Below are positions 1 through 8,186 of a stretch of DNA of 64,000 nt, in pieces; within the stretch, counting starts at the first letter, position 1; each line of letters starts with the position of its first letter. Where the stretch lies: NCBI GenBank assembly GCA_934162615.1, contig CAKPJK010000003.1, positions 1 to 64,000 on the forward strand, written 5' to 3'. A program made the translations under genes and the position numbers. The notes under the pieces are model-generated. The model did not search any database and was not told the origin of the DNA. It saw nothing but the letters and a program-made list of their open reading frames with translations. The DNA comes from an uncultured Clostridia bacterium. Lineage in GTDB: Bacteria; Bacillota; Clostridia; TANB77; CAG-508.

Positions 1-2
1 AT

Positions 3-79
3 GCCACTTTAGCTCAGTTGGCCAGAGCACCGCACTTGTAATGCGGGGGTCCTCAGTTCGAATCTGAGAAGTGGCTCCA
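3..79 (+). tRNA. tRNA-Thr (anticodon TGT), CCA encoded
   Basis: A full cloverleaf can be drawn. The acceptor arms GCCACTT (3-9) and AAGTGGC pair, the anticodon loop is CTTGTAA (TGT, reads ACA), the T-loop is TTCGAAT, and CCA is encoded at 77-79. A short terminator follows. The 3' half and the terminator recur about 1.16 kb downstream, and the anticodon arm recurs inverted. Confidence 0.95.
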
Positions 80-84
80 CAATT

Positions 85-122
85 GTCAGTAGTTTTGCAT
101 AAGCTTAATTACTGGCTTTTTT
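85..122 (+). terminator. Rho-independent terminator of tRNA-Thr
   Basis: A 7-bp stem (85-91 with 110-116, one G-T pair) is followed by six T. The same stem, with a base change that keeps pairing by wobble, is present at 1249-1288. Confidence 0.7.
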
Positions 123-230
123 GTTTATTATATTATTATTTAATTTCAAAATAAATTTGTTTGATTTCAACGGTCAAATTTATATTTGTATGTGTACCTG
201 CGAATGCACATAACTTTTTATACACAAAAA

Positions 231-258
231 TAAAGCAGGATATGAGTCCTACTTTATA
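231..258 (-). terminator. Hairpin terminator, minus strand
   Basis: The arms AAAGCAGGA and TCCTACTTT surround a short loop. Read on the minus strand the hairpin is followed by TTTATTTTTG, so it most likely ends the HIT-family transcript. I see nothing else in the 80-425 stretch. Confidence 0.5.
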
Positions 259-425
259 GTCATTATGTATTATTATGATAAGCCTTTGTTAAATCACTTG
301 CTACTGGATTAAAAGTTCTAGTCTAATAACTTTTTCCAATTTGTTAACTAATATTAAAATTACATCTTCAACAATATTTGATTAATAAAAATAAGCGAAC
401 ATCTAAAAATTTTTTAAAGATAAAT

Positions 426-905
426 TTACTCATTAAAAGCTATTTTAATATCTTCTATAGCTTGTAATAATTCTATCTTTTGATTCTTGTTAAAATTTTG
501 TTTAGAATAATTAATTATTTCCTTTATATTTCTAACATTTTTTCCAAATTTACTCATCCAATCATGTATTGGAACAATCCAAATATGAAAATGATTTGCT
601 TTTTCTTCTTGAATTAACAATACTTCTTTTGCAATATTAACTTTCTTTATAGTTGATATTGTTTTATTCAATATTTTCATAATATTAATTCTTTCAATTT
701 CTGACATTTCATTTAAACTTTTTATATGTTTATTAATACCAAGGACCATAAAACCCTTTATAGGTATTTCTGGATCTGCAGAAACATTAATAAAATCATC
801 TTCATAAACATATCCTCCTGGAGGAATTAACTTATGATTAGCTATATCACATCCCATACATTCAAATTCAATTTCTTTTCCAAAAATATCAATTACTTTA
901 TTCAT
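426..905 (-). CDS. HIT-family (histidine triad) nucleotide hydrolase-like protein
   Basis: A 159-residue soluble protein. The N-terminus has CMGC (residues 16-19) followed by an IPPGG.VYED stretch, and the C-terminal third has NHFHIWIVP near residue 105. This layout is typical of the HIT subfamily in which the third triad position is an aromatic residue (HxHxW) rather than histidine. Such proteins hydrolyse or transfer nucleotidyl groups, for example on dinucleoside polyphosphates; the exact substrate cannot be told from sequence. A good ribosome site (AGAAAGGA) precedes the ATG. The gene stands alone between tRNA-Thr and a broken copy of that tRNA, so it may be cargo of an insertion or duplication there. 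Confidence 0.75.
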   Translation of the reverse strand: MNKVIDIFGKEIEFECMGCDIANHKLIPPGGYVYEDDFINVSADPEIPIKGFMVLGINKHIKSLNEMSEIERINIMKILNKTISTIKKVNIAKEVLLIQEEKANHFHIWIVPIHDWMSKFGKNVRNIKEIINYSKQNFNKNQKIELLQAIEDIKIAFNE

Positions 906-1193
906 ACAATATATCCTTTCTAAATATAAATTTTAAAAATTATTATTTTATAAATTTATTATATAATAAAACGAAAAATTTTTAAAGATAAAAATGGAAA
1001 AAAGTAAATTTACTTCCCCAATTATTTCCTCCAAAATGTAACTTATAATAATTCAAGTTAATTTTATCTAATTTATTTTAATTCGTATTAAGTTTTGTTG
1101 TATTCGATTAATAGGTTGAAATGTAAGAAGAAAAAGTGTATAATTACTTGTAACAAGTGTATTAAAAAGTTGAGTTTCAAAACTAGCATACTA

Positions 1194-1288
1194 ACTTGTA
1201 ATGCGGGGGTCCTCAGTTCGAATCTGAGAAGTGGCTCCAATATGAAAGGTCAGTAGTTTTGATTTAATCTTAATTATTGGCTTTTTTT
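1194..1288 (+). pseudogene. 3' half of a duplicated tRNA-Thr plus its terminator
   Basis: Bases 1194-1239 repeat bases 34-79 exactly (46 bp: anticodon loop, variable loop, T arm, acceptor 3' side and CCA). The following terminator is also a diverged copy (1249-1288 against 85-122). The D arm and 5' acceptor are missing, so no functional tRNA can form. This could be an attachment-site scar or the remains of a tandem tRNA duplication. Confidence 0.85.
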
Positions 1289-1320
1289 ATTTTATAAAAA
1301 TTACAAAGAACAAACCACCA

Positions 1321-1337
1321 CATTACAAGTGCGGTGC
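1321..1337 (-). repeat. Inverted copy of the tRNA-Thr anticodon arm
   Basis: These 17 bases are the exact reverse complement of tRNA-Thr bases 27-43 (5' side of the anticodon stem through the loop). They lie about 80 bp after the truncated direct copy and just before the FabG-like gene. Confidence 0.8.
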
Positions 1338-1387
1338 ATAGCAATTTAAATTTAACAAGTAACTCTAATATAAATGGGAGGCATTAA

Positions 1388-2116
1388 ATGAGTAAAGTAA
1401 TAATAGTAACAGGAGCATCAAAAGGAATAGGAAGAGAAATAGCAAAAGAGCTAGCAATAAAAGGAAATACAATAATAGCAAACTACAACAAATCAGAAAA
1501 AGAAATAAAAGAACTACAACAAGAACTAGAAAAACAAAACATCAAAATAGACATATACAAAGCAGACATCTCAAAAAGAGAAGAAGCCGCAAACCTAGTA
1601 AGATACACGATACAAAAATACGGGGAAATAGATGTGTTAATAAACAATGCAGGAATATCACAAATAAAAGAATTCACACAAATAACAGACGGAGACTGGA
1701 ACAACATGATAAATACAAACCTAAACTCAGTATTTTACATGTCACAAGAAGCATGCCACAACATGATACACAACAAAAAAGGATGCATAATAAACATATC
1801 ATCAATATGGGGAATAACAGGAGCATCATGTGAAGTACACTATAGTGTAAGCAAAGCGGGAGTTGATGCACTAACAAAAGCACTAGCAAAAGAATTAGGT
1901 CCATCAAACATAAGGGTTAACTCAATTGCACCAGGAATAATTAACACAGAAATGAATGCACATTTAAGCGAAGAGGAAAAACAAAACATAGAAAAAGAAA
2001 TCCCATTAGAAAAAATAGGGAAAGCAAAGGATATAGAAAAATGTGTAGAATGGCTAATTGAAGATGAATACACTACAGGACAAGTAATATCAATAAACGG
2101 TGGATGGAATATATAA
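1388..2116 (+). CDS. FabG-like short-chain dehydrogenase/reductase
   Basis: A 242-residue classical SDR. The N-terminal NAD(P)-binding motif is TGASKGIG (residues 8-15), NNAG lies near residue 86, the catalytic serine is in ISS and the YxxxK pair is in HYSVSKAG near residues 151-155. The C-terminus GQVISINGGWNI is that of the 3-oxoacyl-ACP reductase group. It likely reduces a 3-keto group with NAD(P)H, and fatty acid synthesis is the closest known role. However, no other fab gene is nearby, so it may be a stand-alone reductase. GGGAGG sits 7 bp before the ATG. It converges on the following minus-strand gene and shares a hairpin with it. Confidence 0.85.
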   Translation: MSKVIIVTGASKGIGREIAKELAIKGNTIIANYNKSEKEIKELQQELEKQNIKIDIYKADISKREEAANLVRYTIQKYGEIDVLINNAGISQIKEFTQITDGDWNNMINTNLNSVFYMSQEACHNMIHNKKGCIINISSIWGITGASCEVHYSVSKAGVDALTKALAKELGPSNIRVNSIAPGIINTEMNAHLSEEEKQNIEKEIPLEKIGKAKDIEKCVEWLIEDEYTTGQVISINGGWNI

Positions 2117-2150
2117 AAAGTACACAAAGCATTATGCTTCGTGTACTTTT
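2116..2150. terminator. Bidirectional hairpin between convergent genes
   Basis: AAAAGTACAC and GTGTACTTTT arms enclose an inner AGCAT/ATGCT stem. The hairpin includes the last codons and stop of the minus-strand gene. Confidence 0.8.
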
Positions 2151-2599
2151 CTCTTATAATTACCAGATAATATTTTTGGAAAATAAGTAATAATTTTATA
2201 CACTGCCAAACGAATCTTTTTACTCCATAGATAAGATTTTCTAAGTTTTCTAGCACTACCTAAAGAAACAGGATCATCATCTAAAACAATTAATTCGGCT
2301 TGTTTTTTTTCTAAATTAAAAGTATAATTTTTACCTTCATTATTATCCCACTCATTATTACCATTTCTAAAACAAAAGTTAAAAGAATCACCTTCACCTA
2401 AAAAGATTTCTGCTTGGAAACCTAATTCAGTTTTTTCCATTTTTACTTCATTTAAATTATCCCAGTTAATTCCAAATCCATAATGAATAAAAACTTCTTC
2501 AGAGTTATCCTGAAAAAATTTCCCTGTATATGATATTTTTATATTACTATTTTCAACTAATTTATCTGTGTTAAAAAATATATTTTTTACTAATTCCAT
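2132..2599 (-). CDS. Small carbohydrate-binding (CBM25/53-like) protein
   Basis: A 155-residue protein without signal peptide. Residues 15-95 form a beta-rich domain containing VFIHYGFGINWDN, then LGEGDSFNFCFRNG, then EWDNNEGKNYTFNL. This pattern is typical of starch-binding CBM25/CBM53-type domains (Y.GW-like core, N..WDNN..NY end). The C-terminal 50 residues are basic and probably helical. Stand-alone proteins of this kind occur in clostridia and are presumed to bind alpha-glucan, perhaps glycogen, in the cytoplasm. No catalytic domain or glycogen gene is adjacent. AAGGAGA precedes the ATG. Confidence 0.65.
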   Translation of the reverse strand: MELVKNIFFNTDKLVENSNIKISYTGKFFQDNSEEVFIHYGFGINWDNLNEVKMEKTELGFQAEIFLGEGDSFNFCFRNGNNEWDNNEGKNYTFNLEKKQAELIVLDDDPVSLGSARKLRKSYLWSKKIRLAVYKIITYFPKILSGNYKRKVHEA

Positions 2600-2789
2600 T
2601 TGATATATCTCTCCTTATTTATCTTTTGCTACAAGTATTATAATATTAAATTAAATAATGTTCAAGTGTTTTTTGTAAAATTTTTAGAAAATTTGCAATT
2701 TTTTGTACAATAAAGAAAGATAGTAAAAATATCGCGAAAAAAAAGATTATTCCCCGTCATAAAATCAATTTTTTAATTTAATAGAAATA

Positions 2790-2818
2790 TTGTAAAAGAA
2801 AAAAGAATATGTTATTAT
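2790..2818 (+). promoter_or_regulatory. Sigma-A-type promoter of the VanW gene
   Basis: TTGTAA (2790-2795), a 17-bp spacer and TATTAT (2813-2818), about 55 bp before the VanW start. Confidence 0.5.
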
Positions 2819-2874
2819 GTAGATATACAATAGAAAGAATCAAATAATTTATGTATTAGGAAGGAACAAAATCC

Positions 2875-4653
2875 ATGGAAAAAAGTAAATTAAAATGGGA
2901 AGATTTAGAGAAAAACGCAAGATATGATCCACTAGAAGAGGAATTAGAAGAAACAAGAAAGCAACAAAGAAGCAAAATAAAAATGGAAAAGCAAGAAAAA
3001 ATAGAACAAGAAAACAAGAAAAAACAACAAAAATTCAAAGAACAAAGACAAAAACAAAAAAACAAAAAAATTCAAAAACGAGAAAAACTAAAAAACCCAG
3101 AAATAATAAAGAAAAGAAATAGAAATAAAAAAGCAATAGAAATGGTAAGTATAGCATTTACAATAATATTAGCATTGTTTTCAGTAATATTTGCAATAAT
3201 AAACATAAACAATAGTAATATAGCAAAAGGTGTGAAAATCGAAGGAATAGACGTATCTGGACTAACAAGAGAACAAGCAAAAGAAAAATTAGAAAGCCTA
3301 TACAACCAAAAAAAGCAAAAAGATATAACACTAAAATACGAAGACTTTGAAACAACTATAGCTCCAGAAACATTAGAAGCGAACTACAATATAGATAAAG
3401 CAACAAACGAAGCAATTTTGGTTGGAAAAAGTGGAAATATAATAACAAATAATTATAGCATATTTTTTGCATTAATAGGAAAGAAAGACATAAAAGTAGA
3501 AACAACAATTAATGAGGAACAAACAAAACAAGCAATAGAAGACATACAAACAAATTTACCAGAAACAATAGAAGAGCCAGACTACTATATAGAAAATGAC
3601 AAATTAATAATAACACCAGGAAAAGAAGGACTAAAAATATTAACAGACAAACTTCTAACAGAAATAAAAGAACAACAAAAAAATATAAATACAAACCAAG
3701 AAACAATAGAAATACCAGCAGAAAAAGCATGGCCAAGCAAAGTAGACATAGACAAAATCCATCAAGATATTTATAAACAAGTTCAAGACGCATATGTAAC
3801 AAAAGATCCAGTAGAAGTTCATCCAGAAGTAATAGGAATAGATTTCAATATAGAAGATGCAAAAAAAATACTAGAAGAAAATAAAGAACAATATGAAATA
3901 CCATTACAAATAACAAATCCACAGGTAACACTATCAAACTTAGGCTCAGAAGCATTTCCAGAGAAAATAAGTGCATATTCAACAAGATATGACGGAGGAG
4001 ATAAAGACAGGTCAACAAACCTAGAAATAGCATGTAAAAAAATAGATGAAAAAATAGTGTTGCCAGGTGAAACGTTTTCATATAATAAAACTTTAGGAGC
4101 AAGAACAACTCAAGCAGGGTACAAAACTGCAAAAGTATATGAAAATGGGGCAGTTGTAAATGGAGTGGGTGGAGGAATTTGCCAAATTTCTTCAACATTA
4201 TATAATGCAGTTTTAAAAGCAAATATGCAAGTAGTAGAAAGAAGAAACCATCAATTTATAACCTCATATGTGCCAGAGGGTAGAGATGCAACAGTAGCAT
4301 ATGGAGTAACAGATTTTAAATTTAAAAACACAAGAAAATACGCAATAAAAATTAAGGCATCTGCATCAAACGGAGTTGCAACAATATCAATTTACGGAAT
4401 AAAAGAAAATTCCGAATACAACATAACATTTGAAACAAAAACAATTTCAACAATTCCATTTACAGAAAAATATATTGAAGATAACACAATAGCAGAGGGA
4501 ACAGAGCAAATAAAACAAAATGGAGCAAATGGTTGTGTTACGGAAACTTATATAATCAAGAGTCTTAATGGTCAAGTGGTTTCAAAGGATTTACTTTCAA
4601 AAGATACTTATAGTGCAATGCAAAGAATTATATTAAAAGGAAAAAATAAATAA
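2875..4653 (+). CDS. VanW-family cell-wall protein with peptidoglycan-binding-4 domain
   Basis: 592 residues. Residues 1-85 are a highly charged cytoplasmic tail, mostly K, E and Q. One membrane segment follows at about 88-110. Next comes a PG_binding_4-type region beginning KIEGIDVSGLTREQAKEKL, then a VanW domain in the C-terminal third (ETFSYN, GGGICQISSTLYNAVL, RRNHQF). VanW was first noted in vancomycin-resistance clusters, but most members sit outside them and have no proven enzyme activity, so resistance should not be inferred. It is likely an envelope protein facing the outside. GGAAGG is 8 bp before the ATG, and a strong terminator follows. Confidence 0.85.
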   Translation: MEKSKLKWEDLEKNARYDPLEEELEETRKQQRSKIKMEKQEKIEQENKKKQQKFKEQRQKQKNKKIQKREKLKNPEIIKKRNRNKKAIEMVSIAFTIILALFSVIFAIININNSNIAKGVKIEGIDVSGLTREQAKEKLESLYNQKKQKDITLKYEDFETTIAPETLEANYNIDKATNEAILVGKSGNIITNNYSIFFALIGKKDIKVETTINEEQTKQAIEDIQTNLPETIEEPDYYIENDKLIITPGKEGLKILTDKLLTEIKEQQKNINTNQETIEIPAEKAWPSKVDIDKIHQDIYKQVQDAYVTKDPVEVHPEVIGIDFNIEDAKKILEENKEQYEIPLQITNPQVTLSNLGSEAFPEKISAYSTRYDGGDKDRSTNLEIACKKIDEKIVLPGETFSYNKTLGARTTQAGYKTAKVYENGAVVNGVGGGICQISSTLYNAVLKANMQVVERRNHQFITSYVPEGRDATVAYGVTDFKFKNTRKYAIKIKASASNGVATISIYGIKENSEYNITFETKTISTIPFTEKYIEDNTIAEGTEQIKQNGANGCVTETYIIKSLNGQVVSKDLLSKDTYSAMQRIILKGKNK

Positions 4654-4702
4654 AAATTAATGGGAATAAAGAAACTCCTTTAATTCTAATTAGTCAAAAA
4701 AA

Positions 4703-4734
4703 GAATCACTGATTTTTTAGTGATTCCTTTTTTT
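4703..4734 (+). terminator. Terminator of the VanW gene
   Basis: GAATCACT and AGTGATTC arms are followed by a run of T. Confidence 0.85.
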
Positions 4735-4809
4735 GGTGCATCATCTCGGTTTCGAACCGAGGACCTTCAGATTAAGAGTCTGCTGCTCTACCAACTGAGC
4801 TAATGATGC
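4734..4809 (-). tRNA. tRNA-Lys (anticodon CTT), CCA encoded
   Basis: On the minus strand the acceptor arms GCATCAT and ATGATGC pair. The anticodon loop CTCTTAA gives CTT, which reads AAG. TTCGAAA is in the T loop and CCA is encoded. Confidence 0.93.
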
Positions 4810-4907
4810 AAGACTTAAATTACTTTCTTATTATAGCGTTTCTAAGTGCAGATGTCAAGAGATTTTAGTAAAATAAAAATTTATGTAAACAAATATTTAA
4901 AAACACA

Positions 4908-4936
4908 TTGACAATTTCAAAATAAAAAGATAAAAT
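4908..4936 (+). promoter_or_regulatory. Promoter of corA-like gene
   Basis: TTGACA (4908-4913), a 17-bp spacer and TAAAAT (4931-4936), followed by a strong AAAGAGGTGG ribosome site. Confidence 0.6.
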
Positions 4937-4970
4937 AATATATGTAAAATAAAGAAAGAGGTGGGAAAAA

Positions 4971-5921
4971 ATGCTAAAAATATACAGCACAAACATAGAA
5001 ACAAACAAAATAGAAGAAATAAAAGAAATCAAAAAAGGAAGTTGGATAAATTTAGTAAACCCATCGGAAAACGAAATAAAAAAAGTATGTGAAAGTGTTG
5101 AAATACAAGAAGACTTTATAAGAGACGCACTAGACTTCGAAGAAAAAGCCAGAATAGACAACGAAGAAGACGACGGAACAATACTATTTGTAGTAGACGT
5201 ACCAATAATAGAAAAAAACGAAGAAAATGACGTATACACAACAATGCCATTAGGAATGATAGTAGTAAGAGACGACTATTTCATAACAGTATCATTACGA
5301 AAAAACAAAGTAATAGAAGACTTTGAAAAAATGAAAATCAAAAACTTCCAAACATACAAAAAATCAAAACTAATATTCCAAATGCTGTACCTAAACTCAT
5401 CATACTACCTAACATACTTAAAGCAAATAAACAAAGAAACAGAAATAGCAGAATACATATTAAAAAAATCAATGAAAAACAAAGAATTATTAAAATTACT
5501 AAGTTTAGAAAAAAGTTTAGTATACTTCACAACATCACTAAAGTCAAACGAACTAGTCATGGAAAAAACACTTAGAGGCAAAATAATAAAACTATATGAA
5601 GAAGATGAAGACATACTAGAAGATGCAATCACAGAAAACAAGCAAGCAATAGAAATGGCCAAAATATATAGTGACATTTTAACAGGAACAATGGATGCGT
5701 ATGCATCAATAATATCAAATAACCTAAATGGAGTAATGAAATTTTTAACATCGATAACAATAGTACTTGCAGTACCAACGATGGTATCAAGTTTCTGGGG
5801 AATGAACGTAAACATACCATTCCAAAACAGCAAATTTGGATTCCCAATAATGATACTAATCTCAGTAGCATTAACACTAATTGTAACATGGTGGTTAAAA
5901 AGAAAAGATATGTTAGATTAA
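4971..5921 (+). CDS. corA: CorA-family magnesium/divalent metal transporter
   Basis: 316 residues. The large N-terminal part is acidic, alpha/beta and cytoplasmic. A long helix leads into two C-terminal membrane segments (about 256-275 and 290-310), with the family signature GMN (277-279) in WGMNVNIPF between them. The C-terminus WWLKRKDML is the usual basic end. CorA proteins form pentameric channels that bring in Mg2+ (or Co2+/Ni2+) down the membrane potential. The next gene starts 11 bp after the stop with its own ribosome site, so the two are probably co-transcribed. Confidence 0.92.
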   Translation: MLKIYSTNIETNKIEEIKEIKKGSWINLVNPSENEIKKVCESVEIQEDFIRDALDFEEKARIDNEEDDGTILFVVDVPIIEKNEENDVYTTMPLGMIVVRDDYFITVSLRKNKVIEDFEKMKIKNFQTYKKSKLIFQMLYLNSSYYLTYLKQINKETEIAEYILKKSMKNKELLKLLSLEKSLVYFTTSLKSNELVMEKTLRGKIIKLYEEDEDILEDAITENKQAIEMAKIYSDILTGTMDAYASIISNNLNGVMKFLTSITIVLAVPTMVSSFWGMNVNIPFQNSKFGFPIMILISVALTLIVTWWLKRKDMLD

Positions 5922-5932
5922 AAGGAGTAAAG

Positions 5933-7033
5933 ATGAAAATAAAAGATAAGAAAAAATTTATAACAACAATAGCAATAATAATACTTTCAATAATGATAAT
6001 AATAGGATGTATAATAATATTTATAAGAGAAAAAACAAGTAGAACAACAGAAACAGATGGACAAGCGATAGAAGAAGAAAATATATTAGAGGAACAAATA
6101 GAAGAAAATCAAATTGAGGAAGAAGAAACAGAGCCAGTAGACGAAAATGTAGTAGATGAAAATGCAATAAAAGAAAGTAAAGTAAAAGACGAAAAAGAGA
6201 TAAAAGACAACAAAAACAAATACTACGTAAAAGTAAATAACCAAGCAAATGTAGTAACAATATACACAAAAGACTCTGAAGGAAACTACACAGTCCCAGT
6301 AAAAGCAATGGTTTGTTCAATAGGAACTGCAACACCAACAGGAGGAAAATACAAACTAAAAGGAACAAGATATACATGGCACACACTTTTTGGTCATACA
6401 CCAGGAACATATGTATATGGTCAATATAGCACTGCAATTGTAGGTAATATATTATTTCACTCTGTACCATATACAACAAAGGGAAATCCATCAACACTAG
6501 AATATGCTGAATATGACAAGTTAGGAACAAAAGCATCAGCAGGATGTATACGTCTAACAGTACAAGATGCAGCATGGATTTACCACAATATATCAACAGG
6601 AACAATAGTAGAATTTTATTATGATTCAAACCCGGGACCACTAGGAAAGCCAAGTGCAAAAAAAATATCATGGAATACAGAATGTAGAGGTTGGGACCCA
6701 ACAGATTCAAATCCAGCAAATCCTTGGAAAAATGGAAATTCATCAAAACAAGAACCAGTTGCTCAACCAACAAACAACAATGCACAACAAAATCAGCAAA
6801 AAGAGCAAAATAGACAAGAAGATAATAAAAAAGAAGAAAACAAACAAGAAAATAATAACCAAAATCAAAATAAGCAAGATGATGGAAAACAGGATAAGTC
6901 CAAAGATAATACGGTAGACAACAAAGTAGATAATAAAATAAACAACATAATAGATAATAAAATTGATAACAAGATACAAAATAAAACAACACAAATTAAT
7001 TCAACAAATATAGTGACTAATAAAGAAATTTAA
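5933..7033 (+). CDS. L,D-transpeptidase (YkuD family), membrane anchored
   Basis: A 366-residue protein when started at 5933, where AAAGGAG lies 6 bp upstream; a longer frame runs back into corA without a ribosome site. Residues 9-30 are a membrane anchor, then comes an acidic linker. The YkuD domain (about 80-230) has the catalytic HS...SAGCIR motif with an essential cysteine. The domain cross-links peptidoglycan stems (3-3 links) or attaches proteins to the wall. The last 90 residues are low complexity, rich in N, Q, K and D, with repeated DNKI/DNKV units, probably a disordered wall-spanning tail. It is probably co-transcribed with corA. Confidence 0.88.
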   Translation: MKIKDKKKFITTIAIIILSIMIIIGCIIIFIREKTSRTTETDGQAIEEENILEEQIEENQIEEEETEPVDENVVDENAIKESKVKDEKEIKDNKNKYYVKVNNQANVVTIYTKDSEGNYTVPVKAMVCSIGTATPTGGKYKLKGTRYTWHTLFGHTPGTYVYGQYSTAIVGNILFHSVPYTTKGNPSTLEYAEYDKLGTKASAGCIRLTVQDAAWIYHNISTGTIVEFYYDSNPGPLGKPSAKKISWNTECRGWDPTDSNPANPWKNGNSSKQEPVAQPTNNNAQQNQQKEQNRQEDNKKEENKQENNNQNQNKQDDGKQDKSKDNTVDNKVDNKINNIIDNKIDNKIQNKTTQINSTNIVTNKEI

Positions 7034-7035
7034 CC

Positions 7036-7075
7036 AAAAAAGAATTAGGATATAAAAAATCTTAATTCTTTTTTT
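7036..7075 (+). terminator. Terminator after the L,D-transpeptidase gene
   Basis: AAAAAAGAATTA and TAATTCTTTTTTT arms form a long AT hairpin with a T tail. Confidence 0.75.
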
Positions 7076-7147
7076 GAAATATTAGGGATAAACACAAAAT
7101 AATTAGCATATAATAATAGCAAAATTAGAAAATAAAGGAGGAACAAT

Positions 7148-7336
7148 ATGAAAGTAGTGGACAAGATAGCATTAGTGCTAATTATAATAGGAGCAATAAA
7201 CTGGGGACTTATAGGGTTCTTTAAATTTAATTTAGTAGACACAATCTTTGGTAGTATGTCTGTAATTTCTAGAATAATTTATGCATTAGTTGGAATATCA
7301 GGAATATGGGGAATAAAATTATTGTTTGATGATTAA
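7148..7336 (+). CDS. DUF378 small membrane protein
   Basis: 62 residues, nearly all hydrophobic. Two membrane segments flank a short loop. The family hallmark GAINWGLIGFF lies at about residues 15-25 and a second conserved part is SRIIYALVGISGI. DUF378 proteins are widespread in bacteria and have no established function. GGAGGAAC precedes the ATG. The gene is short but complete, with both halves of the domain visible. Confidence 0.85.
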   Translation: MKVVDKIALVLIIIGAINWGLIGFFKFNLVDTIFGSMSVISRIIYALVGISGIWGIKLLFDD

Positions 7337-7420
7337 TTTTTATTTGCCAAATTTCCCCAAATATGATATACTTAACATAAGAAGTTTTAAAAACAAGATA
7401 ACATCATAGGAGGAAACAAT

Positions 7421-7972
7421 ATGAAAGCAAAATTTTTTTTAGTATTAGTAGCAATGGTAGCAGTAACGGTATCTGGATGTGGTTGGAATTCTTCGAATGA
7501 TGACATAAGTTCTGTAAAAGAACAAATTACAGAATTACAGCGGCAGGTGGAGAATCTACCAAATGATTCTGCAACAATAGCAGAAATCGATAAAAAAATC
7601 GATAACTTGCAGAATGATGAAGCAGAAACAGAAATTGCAGAATTGAGTCAAAAAAATAAGGAATTAACTCAGAAAAACGAGGAGTTAGAATCACAACTGT
7701 CAGCACTACAAGAAAGTGGGGGATATGAAGTGTTTGTAGACACATTATTTCCATCAGATGGAAAGACATATGTCATAAATCCAGACTATCAAGATGACGT
7801 AGTGATATATTCAGATACTACATGTACAGCAAAACTGGAAAAATTTCCTGAATTCGCGTCATCAAAGTATATTGAATCCAACGCAGAAAATGGATTAAGC
7901 ATCCACTGTTACAGAACGATAAATAATAATATCGTTTATACAACAAAAACAATTGAGTTAAAAGAAAAATAA
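7421..7972 (+). CDS. Coiled-coil lipoprotein of unknown function
   Basis: 183 residues. The signal peptide ends in the lipobox VSGC (Cys at residue 20), so it is probably lipid-anchored outside the membrane. Residues 28-100 form a heptad-rich coiled coil (repeats such as SQKNKELTQKNEELESQL). Residues 101-183 form a small beta-like domain of no recognised family. Base composition is higher in G+C than the neighbours; it uses a CGG codon (cag-cgg-cag) and ends in a GC-rich terminator. This suggests a different history or recent transfer. AGGAGG lies 8 bp before the ATG. Confidence 0.75.
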   Translation: MKAKFFLVLVAMVAVTVSGCGWNSSNDDISSVKEQITELQRQVENLPNDSATIAEIDKKIDNLQNDEAETEIAELSQKNKELTQKNEELESQLSALQESGGYEVFVDTLFPSDGKTYVINPDYQDDVVIYSDTTCTAKLEKFPEFASSKYIESNAENGLSIHCYRTINNNIVYTTKTIELKEK

Positions 7973-7978
7973 TCTTGT

Positions 7979-8012
7979 TCTCAGGCGGGGGCGATGCCTC
8001 CCCTGAGTTTTT
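7979..8012 (+). terminator. GC-rich terminator after the lipoprotein
   Basis: CTCAGG...CCTGAG arms with an inner GGGGGC/GCCTCCC stem, then TTTTT. It is unusually GC-rich for this genome. Confidence 0.85.
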
Positions 8013-8102
8013 CAGTTATTTAACAAAATTATACTTTTTAGATACGTATTTAAAAGGAACAAATGACCCAAACAGAACCGACACCAAAAGGACATTTTTA
8101 TG

Positions 8103-8131
8103 TTGATTTTTCTAGCAAAAAATGGTATACT
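8103..8131 (+). promoter_or_regulatory. Promoter of the ABC-F gene
   Basis: TTGATT (8103-8108), a 17-bp spacer and TATACT (8126-8131). Its position rules out the longer reading frame that begins at 8100. Confidence 0.55.
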
Positions 8132-8186
8132 AGAACAAGCAAAAAGAACGAAAACAAAAAAACAACAAAAAATAGGGAGGAAAACA

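Noticed and set aside
5888..5932. N-terminal extension of the L,D-transpeptidase
   Set aside because: It overlaps corA and has no ribosome site; the ATG at 5933 has AAAGGAG and leads straight into the membrane anchor.
6021..6992. Long antisense frame over the L,D-transpeptidase (and many similar Leu/Phe-rich frames elsewhere)
   Set aside because: These are shadows caused by A-rich coding strands; no start signals or domains.
8100..8186. N-terminal extension of the ABC-F protein
   Set aside because: The -35 and -10 boxes lie inside it, and homologues begin at the MLNAIGV position.
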